From NCBI GenBank assembly GCA_964529685.1, contig CAZGZC010000002.1:62001-126000 (forward strand): a DNA stretch of 64,000 nt, written 5' to 3'. Below the pieces are notes generated by a model, which was not told the DNA's origin, ran no database searches, and worked only from the letters and a program-made list of their open reading frames with translations. This stretch comes from JALQUO01 sp964529685 (lineage in GTDB: Bacteria; Pseudomonadota; Alphaproteobacteria; Rickettsiales; Midichloriaceae). Shown in pieces: positions 55,254 through 62,116 of the stretch. Position 1 is the stretch's first letter. The number at the start of each line of letters is the position of its first letter. The translations under genes and the position numbers were made by a program.

Positions 55254-55330
55254 TGGTGCTCTCGATAGGATTCGAACCTATGACCTTCAGATTAGGAATC
55301 CGATGCTCTATCCAGCTGAGCTACGAAAGC
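55254..55330 (-). tRNA. tRNA-Arg (anticodon CCT)
   Basis: A full cloverleaf on the minus strand: acceptor GCTTTCG/CGAGAGC (one G-U pair), D-arm GCTC/GAGC, anticodon stem TCGGA/TCTGA with loop TTCCTAA, T-arm ATAGG-TTCGAAT-CCTAT, and encoded CCA (54-56 end). Anticodon CCT reads AGG codons. Confidence 0.93.
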
Positions 55331-55357
55331 AGTAACTTATGGTATACAATTCATGTG

Positions 55358-55386
55358 ACTATATAAAAAAATAACTATGATTTCAA
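55358..55386 (-). promoter_or_regulatory. promoter of tRNA-Arg
   Basis: On the minus strand TTGAAA (55381-55386) and TATAGT (55358-55363) are separated by 17 bases, 27 bases upstream of the tRNA. A good sigma-70 match. Confidence 0.55.
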
Positions 55387-55422
55387 TATAGAGCATATAA
55401 TTATTTATTTTTTAAATAAAAA

Positions 55423-55587
55423 ATGAGAAAATTTTTAGAATTTATCTTTTGCTGTATGAGAGCTATAAGATTTTTTCCACAATATACTGCAAAATCACAA
55501 CCTACTACAATTGAAGAAACTATATGTAAAGACATCAATAAAGTTATAACAAAAATTGAAAAGAAAGCTAATGAAGAAAACACATAA
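55423..55587 (+). CDS. small basic protein upstream of the DUF2335 gene
   Basis: A 54-residue frame (MRKFLEFIFCCMRAIRFF onward, ending KKANEENT) with a hydrophobic amphipathic start and charged tail. It overlaps the following DUF2335 gene by 17 bases in another frame. No family is recognised. Position and lack of stops suggest a real coupled gene, but conservation is unknown. Confidence 0.4.
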   Translation: MRKFLEFIFCCMRAIRFFPQYTAKSQPTTIEETICKDINKVITKIEKKANEENT

Positions 55588-56029
55588 GATATATAAAACA
55601 AATAGTGATAGAAATACTGAATATTTTAACCATAAAAATAAAATTAACTCAGATCAAACTACAAAGAATTTTTCAATTTTGCCACACCCAGCAACTCTTG
55701 AAAGCTATGAAGCAATATCCCCTGGTATCACTGAGAAGTTAGGCAGCATCATTATAAGAGAACAAGAATTTCGACATAAGATTGAATCTCTCAAAATGAA
55801 AGGATTGCAAAGTATGTATAGGTTTGGACAATTTCTCAGCTTTATCCTTGCTATAGTGATAATTTTTGTAACTTTATTTGTTTATAGTAAATATGAAAAT
55901 CAATTACTAGCAAGTGTTATTTTCTTAAGTGGATTTGGCTTCTTAACGATAATTAATGTAGTGAGCTTTAATAAAATTACTCAAACTAAACACTTACATG
56001 AAGACAAGCACAAAAACCAGAAATCCTGA
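55571..56029 (+). CDS. DUF2335 family membrane protein
   Basis: A 152-residue protein (start chosen at ATG 55571; the frame is open back to a TTG at 55556). SYEAISPGITEKL and REQEFRHKIESLK match the DUF2335 pattern (Y-x-x-x-x-PG...E-x-x-HR). Two transmembrane segments follow (about 100-120, FGQFLSFILAIVIIFVTLFV, and 125-145). Function unknown; members are scattered in bacteria. Confidence 0.7.
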   Translation: MKKTHKIYKTNSDRNTEYFNHKNKINSDQTTKNFSILPHPATLESYEAISPGITEKLGSIIIREQEFRHKIESLKMKGLQSMYRFGQFLSFILAIVIIFVTLFVYSKYENQLLASVIFLSGFGFLTIINVVSFNKITQTKHLHEDKHKNQKS

Positions 56030-56045
56030 AAGAGTCCATGATTCA

Positions 56046-57101
56046 TTATGTAGGACTAATTTTTGTTCTTATACTTTCAGACTTTAGTTGTCCGCAAGCA
56101 GCCATTATGTCTTGACCACGTGTTACTCTCACTGGTGAGATATAACCAGATTTTTCTACTATAGATGCAAACATTCTGATTCTTTCTTTAGATGAGCACT
56201 TATATAGTGAGCCCGGCCATGGATTAAATGGTATTAAATTGACTTTAGATGGTATATTTTTGAGCAAAGCAACAAGTTTTCTGGCATCATGATCACTATC
56301 ATTTATTCTGTCAAGCATGACATACTCAAATGTGATGCGATCACTACCAGTTTTGTCTGCATATGATTTGCAAGCCCGTAAGAGGTCTTTTATATGATAT
56401 TTTTTGTTGATTGGAACAAGCTCATCTCGGAGCTCATCATTGACTGCATGGAGAGAGATTGCCAATCTAACAGCAAGCTCATCACCGCACTTTTCTATTT
56501 GTGGAATTAAACCTGAGGTTGAAATTGTAATCCGCTTTTTACCATAGTTGAGACCATTTTTATCAGTCAAAACCCGGATAGCATCTGCAACATTATCATA
56601 ATTTAACATAGGTTCACCCATCCCCATAAAAACAATATTAGTCAGCTTTTTCTCATTTGACATAGGCCAATCCTCAAGCTTATCTTTTACAATCATAACC
56701 TGTGAAACTATCTCTTGAGTTGTAAGATTCCGCACTAATTTCTGAGTCCCAGTATGACAAAATTTGCAAGTTAAAGTACAACCAACCTGCGATGAAACAC
56801 AGATAGTACTGCGGTTTTCTTCAGGTATAAAAACAGTCTCAATCTCATTTTTATCATCCAAACCAAGTAGCCACTTAATAGTCCCATCTCGCGACATAAG
56901 CTCCATCCTATTTTCAAGCCTAGGAATTCTAACAATAGTAGATAATTTCTCTCTCAAATTGCTCGGCAGATCAGTCATTTGAGAGAAATTTTTACAACCT
57001 TTAATATATATCCACTCCCATATTTGCTTAGCTCTAAACCTTTTTTCCCCAATATTACTTAAGATTTCACATAAATGTGTTTCTGATCTAATCTGTTTCA
57101 T
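56046..57101 (-). CDS. rlmN: dual-specificity RNA methyltransferase RlmN
   Basis: A radical-SAM enzyme that methylates C2 of A2503 in 23S rRNA and A37 in some tRNAs. The 351 residues have the cluster CTLTCKFC (CX3CX2C), MGMGEPMLNYDNV, and the mechanistic C-terminal Cys in IMAACGQL. N-terminal RNA-binding helical domain is present (KQIWEWIYIKGCKNF). Intact. Confidence 0.96.
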   Translation of the reverse strand: MKQIRSETHLCEILSNIGEKRFRAKQIWEWIYIKGCKNFSQMTDLPSNLREKLSTIVRIPRLENRMELMSRDGTIKWLLGLDDKNEIETVFIPEENRSTICVSSQVGCTLTCKFCHTGTQKLVRNLTTQEIVSQVMIVKDKLEDWPMSNEKKLTNIVFMGMGEPMLNYDNVADAIRVLTDKNGLNYGKKRITISTSGLIPQIEKCGDELAVRLAISLHAVNDELRDELVPINKKYHIKDLLRACKSYADKTGSDRITFEYVMLDRINDSDHDARKLVALLKNIPSKVNLIPFNPWPGSLYKCSSKERIRMFASIVEKSGYISPVRVTRGQDIMAACGQLKSESIRTKISPT

Positions 57102-57250
57102 TGCAACTTAAAGTATTAATTTATTACTATTTGTATCGCTTAAATAACTAATTTTGAAAATCTTATAATAAGTCTTAAATTCTTACTTGAAAAAAATCTT
57201 ATTACAGGTGTATAATCCACGAATAAAATTTACACAAGTCAAATAAAGTT

Positions 57251-57832
57251 ATGTCATGTTCTGCGTCTGATAGTGAAATTCAGACTATTTTAACTGAAAT
57301 GGAAAGTAAAATGGGCAAAAGCCTTGATTCTATGAAACATAATATAAATGGTCTTAGAACTGGCCGTGCAAGTCCATCTCTCCTCGACACAATTAGGATT
57401 GAAGCTTATGGTAATTTCACTCCGCTAAACCAGGTTGGTAATGTTTCTGCTCCAGAAGCTCGTTTATTAGTTGTACAAGTTTGGGATAAAGGTATGGCTA
57501 AATCGGTTGAGAAAGCCATTCGTGAAGCAGATCTAGGATTGAATCCTGCAACTGATGGTAATATCGTTCGCGTGCCTATACCTGATTTGACTGAGGATAG
57601 GCGTCGTGAATTGGTTAAAAAAGCCGGTGAGTACGCTGAACAAGCGAAAATTTCAATCAGAAATGTGCGTCGTGATACTATGGATATTCTGAAAAAACTT
57701 GAGAAAGACAAGCGTATTTCTGAGGATCACCTCAAGACCCATTCAGATAAAGTCCAAAAAATCACCGATAATCACACTAAGAAGGCTGATGAGATCATTA
57801 ATGAAAAATCGAAAGAAATAATGAAAATTTGA
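57251..57832 (+). CDS. frr: ribosome recycling factor
   Basis: RRF splits post-termination ribosomes with EF-G. The 193 residues contain NINGLRTGRASPSLLDTI, the DLGLNPATDGNIVRVPIPDLTEDRR region and the long coiled-coil tail. pyrH and tsf, its usual neighbours, are not here. A quinone oxidoreductase-like gene follows 18 bases downstream. Confidence 0.97.
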   Translation: MSCSASDSEIQTILTEMESKMGKSLDSMKHNINGLRTGRASPSLLDTIRIEAYGNFTPLNQVGNVSAPEARLLVVQVWDKGMAKSVEKAIREADLGLNPATDGNIVRVPIPDLTEDRRRELVKKAGEYAEQAKISIRNVRRDTMDILKKLEKDKRISEDHLKTHSDKVQKITDNHTKKADEIINEKSKEIMKI

Positions 57833-57850
57833 TAATTTATAATAAGTGAT

Positions 57851-58789
57851 ATGCTATCCAAAGTTGTAACTTTTAATCCCGCAAGCAGTAAATTTTTCAT
57901 AAATGATATGAAGATTGACGTCGATAATCTCGCTCCTAGTGATGTTTTAATGCGTCAGACTGCAGTTGCAATAAATGAGATAGATGTTGCTGATGGTCTT
58001 ATAAGGCAATTTAATAACTTAGGATATAGTGCATGTGGAGAGGTTATTAAGTGTGGGGAAGCTGTTAAGTGGCTTATGCCTGGTGATCGCGTTGTGTATT
58101 TTGATATCAATGGTGCTTATTGTGATCATAAAGTAGTAAAGAGCGCTAAGTTGGTGAAAGTACCAGATCAGATCACGTCTAATGTTGCAACTGCTATTCT
58201 TTATCGCGGTATTGTTGCTCATATGGCTACTGTTCGTACTTTCATTGTCAGAGATGGCATACAAGCTCTCGTTGATGGAATTGACTCTCCTACTGGTGCC
58301 GTTATGGGTTGGATGGCTAAGAAGCGAGGTGCTAACGTAATTGGTATTACATCATCTATTGCTGCAATCCCTCCTAATGTGTGCGATATTGTAGTACGCA
58401 CAGATAGTAAAAGCTTTGTACAAGATACAATTAACGCCTGTAAAGGTATAGGTGCACATCTTTACATTCCTAATCTCAATTCCACTCCAATCGACCAAGT
58501 TATTGAAATGTTAACTCCTTCAGCAGTGATTGTAGACCACATCGGTTGTATGACTAATATTTCTGTCAGCAAACTTATGAAAAAATCTTTATTTTTAACA
58601 TCTCCAACATTGCGTGATTACAAATCCTTTAGAGCTGAACTGGTTCTGACATTTGATGAGGTTATTGCTATGCTCAATGAGAAACCACTTGCAATATCTT
58701 TTTCAGAATATAAGTTTGATAAAATCAACGAAGCTTTTGCTGAAGTTTCATCAAGAAAATCATCGAGTGCAGTAGTGTTATTGCCATAA
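57851..58789 (+). CDS. NADPH:quinone oxidoreductase-like (MDR superfamily)
   Basis: A 312-residue medium-chain dehydrogenase/reductase without zinc-binding cysteines. The GroES-like N-terminal domain has GYSACGEVIKCGEAVKWLMPGDRVVYF, and the NADPH-binding part has GAVMGWMAKKRGANVIGITSS in place of the usual AAGGVG motif, so cofactor binding is modified. It may reduce quinones or enones. Functional substrate unknown; cotranscription with frr is possible (18 bases). Confidence 0.75.
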   Translation: MLSKVVTFNPASSKFFINDMKIDVDNLAPSDVLMRQTAVAINEIDVADGLIRQFNNLGYSACGEVIKCGEAVKWLMPGDRVVYFDINGAYCDHKVVKSAKLVKVPDQITSNVATAILYRGIVAHMATVRTFIVRDGIQALVDGIDSPTGAVMGWMAKKRGANVIGITSSIAAIPPNVCDIVVRTDSKSFVQDTINACKGIGAHLYIPNLNSTPIDQVIEMLTPSAVIVDHIGCMTNISVSKLMKKSLFLTSPTLRDYKSFRAELVLTFDEVIAMLNEKPLAISFSEYKFDKINEAFAEVSSRKSSSAVVLLP

Positions 58790-58840
58790 CCAAACAACTT
58801 ATAATTGACACATTCTGCAAATTCAAATCTTGTATACCGA

Positions 58841-59257
58841 TTAAAATGGTATATCATCGTCATCATCAACCTTATGTTGCATAGTATTTACATTTTCTCC
58901 ATCATCTTTCGTGCTTAGTATCATTAATTTGCTATCTAGTGATTGTAGAACAATTTCTGTAACATATTTCTCAGTATTAGATTGATCTACCCATTTTCTA
59001 GTGTGTAATGAGCCACAAATATATAATCTTGTACCTTTCTTCACGTATGATTTTATGACTGGAATCAACCTGCTTACAAACACTACAATTTTATGCCATT
59101 CAGTCTTTTCTTTTCTCTCACCAGTATTTTTATCACTCCATACCTCAGATGTAGCTATTGAAAAACTCGCGACTTCTTTTCCATCTTGAGTTGTTCTGAT
59201 ATCTGGATCTTTTCCAACATTCCCTATTAATTTTACTTCATTTAAACTTGTTGCCAT
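58841..59257 (-). CDS. ssb: single-strand DNA-binding protein
   Basis: SSB protects ssDNA and recruits partners in replication. The 138 residues have the OB fold (NEVKLIGNVGKDPDIR, FSIATSEVW, EWHKIVVF, LYICGSLHTRKW) and end in the acidic tip DDDDIPF that binds partner enzymes. The middle linker is short. Convergent with the quinone oxidoreductase-like gene. Confidence 0.96.
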   Translation of the reverse strand: MATSLNEVKLIGNVGKDPDIRTTQDGKEVASFSIATSEVWSDKNTGERKEKTEWHKIVVFVSRLIPVIKSYVKKGTRLYICGSLHTRKWVDQSNTEKYVTEIVLQSLDSKLMILSTKDDGENVNTMQHKVDDDDDIPF

Positions 59258-59320
59258 ATGTGCTATACATTTCTATTAATAAGACCTGAATCTTTAAATT
59301 CAAATCAAAATTTATCTATA

Positions 59321-60277
59321 TCATATTTTTAAAATACTCACTAAATCTTTTACAGTATTGACTGATTTTTCAAACTGTACCTTCTCGTCCTGCGATAGAT
59401 CTACTTCTATAACTCTTGCTACGCCTGTTGAATTTATCACAACTGGGACTCCAATATACATTCCATTAACTCCATATTCGCCGCTAAGATATGAACAACA
59501 AGGAAGTAGCCTATTTTGATTAAATAAATAAGACTTCATCATCTCTATTGCTGATGCTGCTGGTGCATAGTATGCTGATCCAGTTTGTAACAACTTGACT
59601 ATTTCTGCTCCACCGTCGCGTGTCCTCTGTATGATTTGATCGAGCCTCTCTTGTGTCACTAGACCATTTTTAATAAACTGCTTGAGAGGTATACCGCTGA
59701 TTGAAGTACAGTCTACTATAGGAATCATAGTATCACCATGTCCACCAAGAACCATAGTTTGAATATCATTCTCTGCCACTCCTAGTTCTAATCCTAGAAA
59801 ATGTCTAAATCTACCTGAGTCTAGAACGCCTGCCATCCCAACTACTTTATTAGTTGGTAGGCCGCTATGTTTCTGAAAAGCGTAAACCATTGCATCGAGA
59901 GGATTAGTAACAACTATAACAAAAGCGCGTGGTGCATGTTTTTTTACTCCTGCAGCAACTGTTTGCATAACTTCGGAATTGATATTTAGCAAATCATCTC
60001 TACTCATACCTGGTTTTCGTGCTACTCCTGCTGTAATAATCACTATATCTACTCCTTCTATATCCTCATATTCTGATGTACCAGATATTTTCACAGTTTT
60101 GCCTGTTGCTGCTAATGATTGTGCTATGTCCAATGCTTTGCCATATGCTACTAAATTTGTGCGATCTAGTAAAACTATTTCACCGATCTGTTCAGAAGCT
60201 ATTATATGAGCAAGTGTTCCACCAATATTACCACTGCCAACTAAAGCTATTTTAACTGTTTTTCTATCTTCTATCAT
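59321..60277 (-). CDS. mdh: malate dehydrogenase
   Basis: An NAD-dependent LDH-like MDH converting malate to oxaloacetate. The 318 residues have GSGNIGGTLAHI (NAD loop), Asp at IVLLDRT for NAD specificity, ARKPGMSRDDLL with substrate Arg, VVTNPLDAM and the catalytic His in LGGHGDTMIP. Stands alone here; sucCD, its usual partners, are not adjacent. Confidence 0.97.
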   Translation of the reverse strand: MIEDRKTVKIALVGSGNIGGTLAHIIASEQIGEIVLLDRTNLVAYGKALDIAQSLAATGKTVKISGTSEYEDIEGVDIVIITAGVARKPGMSRDDLLNINSEVMQTVAAGVKKHAPRAFVIVVTNPLDAMVYAFQKHSGLPTNKVVGMAGVLDSGRFRHFLGLELGVAENDIQTMVLGGHGDTMIPIVDCTSISGIPLKQFIKNGLVTQERLDQIIQRTRDGGAEIVKLLQTGSAYYAPAASAIEMMKSYLFNQNRLLPCCSYLSGEYGVNGMYIGVPVVINSTGVARVIEVDLSQDEKVQFEKSVNTVKDLVSILKI

Positions 60278-60415
60278 AAATATAAATTAAGTAATTTTGT
60301 TAAATTTTAAACATGGTTTTTTATCCAAATTTATTAAGATATAAACTAATATTATTAATATTAGCAATCTTTTATTTTTCTGTCCATATAAGTTTATTTC
60401 ATAAAAAGTTAACTA

Positions 60416-60928
60416 TCAAATTTCTGTATGTAAAATATCATCTTCTAATTCAAATTCCTTTACTTCTCTCATAATCTGTACTCCTACCATTGATGCAATC
60501 ATACCAAATACAAAATCTGTACCATGAGTATGCCCAGTAATAATAGTCATAGCAATGGCATTCATAACGCCACCAGATACTCCCAAAGCAAAAATATTAT
60601 CACTTAAATTATCGTATGAAATGCCGCTAAATAGACTTGTAATGCCACATGTTAAGCAGCTCAATAGTGTGCCTTTATAATTTAAATTATCAAAGCTTAC
60701 TAAAGTCTTAAAATTGAAAAAATCAACTTTTGTTTGGCTTATTAAATCTCTATAAACGGTATAGTAGTTGTCATCAAACTTACTTTTATCTTTAATTCTT
60801 CCAAGAATATCACATGATTGATCATGTCCTACGTAAACCTTATATAGTCCACCTAGTCCTCCAACAGCAAATCCGCGACTAAAAATTTTAAAATATTCTG
60901 TTTTACCTCTTGCATATTTTTCTAACAT
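60416..60928 (-). CDS. uncharacterised glycine-rich membrane-like protein
   Basis: A 170-residue protein with two moderately hydrophobic Gly-rich segments (GGLGGLYKVYVG region and FALGVSGGVMNAIAMTIITG). The pattern suggests membrane association. No family is recognised. It stands alone between mdh and tRNA-Met. Confidence 0.5.
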   Translation of the reverse strand: MLEKYARGKTEYFKIFSRGFAVGGLGGLYKVYVGHDQSCDILGRIKDKSKFDDNYYTVYRDLISQTKVDFFNFKTLVSFDNLNYKGTLLSCLTCGITSLFSGISYDNLSDNIFALGVSGGVMNAIAMTIITGHTHGTDFVFGMIASMVGVQIMREVKEFELEDDILHTEI

Positions 60929-61264
60929 AGATTATAATAAAATTGGTTTTTTTGTGTTCAAACATAAAAGACTTCTTAAGCAAAAGTAGCAGCTGTTGTT
61001 TGGTTTTTACTGTTATTTTTGCAAATTCTGTACAGAACAAAATCATAAACAAAAAGTTTTAGTTTTATTGATTTTTAATGCAAATTTGTCTATACATACC
61101 TAATGGTAACATCGGATATTTTTTCTTGCAAGCACTATTTTTTTAAATATTTAACTATTTTAGTTTTTCGATAAAAAGTCGTGAAATAGTCTACACAAAA
61201 CAGTGCTTTATCACATCTTTTAATACATTTCAAAAAATAAAAAATATTTTTTGTTATATATAAC
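60929..61264. other. gene-free region upstream of tRNA-Met
   Basis: About 335 AT-rich bases with no supported gene; the tRNA-Met promoter follows at 61265-61292. Confidence 0.4.
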
Positions 61265-61292
61265 TTGTAAAAAAATAAATTGAGGTTATAAT
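61265..61292 (+). promoter_or_regulatory. promoter of tRNA-Met
   Basis: TTGTAA (61265-61270) and TATAAT (61287-61292), spacing 16, end 28 bases before the tRNA. Confidence 0.5.
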
Positions 61293-61320
61293 TAAAGCGT
61301 ATAGTTACATAATAAATCCT

Positions 61321-61397
61321 GGCGAAATAGCTCAGTTGGTCAGAGCAGCGGAATCATAATCCGGAGGTCGTGGGTTCGAATCCCTCTTTCGCTACCA
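61321..61397 (+). tRNA. tRNA-Met (anticodon CAT, probably elongator)
   Basis: Cloverleaf with acceptor GGCGAAA/TTTCGCT (G-U at the end pair), D-arm GCTC/GAGC, anticodon loop ATCATAA, T-arm GTGGG-TTCGAAT-CCCTC, and encoded CCA. The first pair of the anticodon stem is a G-G mismatch. The sequence resembles alphaproteobacterial elongator tRNA-Met rather than initiator or Ile(CAT). Confidence 0.9.
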
Positions 61398-61480
61398 AAA
61401 AAAATCAAATTTCTCTTGCACTTTCTGTTCGTTATGTGTTATCATTATACGTAGTTGAGGGTTAGATATAATTTAGATCT

Positions 61481-61846
61481 ATGATAAATGAACATGTTGC
61501 TACTAGTTATCTTCCTGTTTTATTATTAATCATCATCGCATTTGCCTTAGGGGGACTGATAGTTTCTGCACCATATATTACAGCAAAACGACGTGCATAT
61601 GAGGCAAAAGACTCCCAATATGAGTGTGGTTTCAAAGGATTTGGTAGCACGAGAAAGAGATTCGACGTAAGATTTTATTTGATATCAATTTTGTTTATCG
61701 TCTTTGATATTGAGATAGCCTTCCTCTTCCCCTGGGCAACAATCGTGAAAGATTTAGGAGTTACAGGATTCTTGTCTGTAATGCTATTTCTAGCAGTGTT
61801 GACTTTAGGTTTCGTCTATGAGTGGAAAAAAGGTGCTCTTGATTGA
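61481..61846 (+). CDS. nuoA: NADH-quinone oxidoreductase subunit A
   Basis: A membrane subunit of complex I. The 121 residues contain three hydrophobic segments and the diagnostic YECGFKGFG and RFYLISILFIVFDIEIAFLFPW motifs. nuoB does not follow, whereas nuoA normally heads the nuo operon; the next gene is on the other strand, so nuoA is detached here. Confidence 0.95.
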   Translation: MINEHVATSYLPVLLLIIIAFALGGLIVSAPYITAKRRAYEAKDSQYECGFKGFGSTRKRFDVRFYLISILFIVFDIEIAFLFPWATIVKDLGVTGFLSVMLFLAVLTLGFVYEWKKGALD

Positions 61847-61868
61847 AGTTTACATTACATATCTATAT

Positions 61869-62096
61869 TTAGTTTTGCTCTTTGAACCTAGCATAAGGTA
61901 TTGGAATACCAGCAGCATCAACGATAAGACCATCACCTTTAGTTTTATCTTTATATCTGCCAGCCATGTACTTTCCTCTGTTTTTTGACACAAACTGCAC
62001 AGGCTCAATTTCTAAACAATTAAATAGCCTAAGAACTGCTTTTTTACCGCGATTTGTCATATCGTTTTTTGAACCTTTAGAAGATTTTTTAGACAT
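61869..62096 (-). CDS. small basic protein of unknown function
   Basis: A 75-residue basic protein (MSKKSSKGSKNDMTNRGKK, then VLRLFNCLEIEPVQFVSKNR, then GKYMAGRYKDKTKG and IPIPYARFKEQN). The pattern is tidy and looks conserved, but I do not recognise the family. It follows the ddl gene on the minus strand after 20 bases. Confidence 0.5.
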   Translation of the reverse strand: MSKKSSKGSKNDMTNRGKKAVLRLFNCLEIEPVQFVSKNRGKYMAGRYKDKTKGDGLIVDAAGIPIPYARFKEQN

Positions 62097-62116
62097 TTTT
62101 TAATATTTATTATGTT

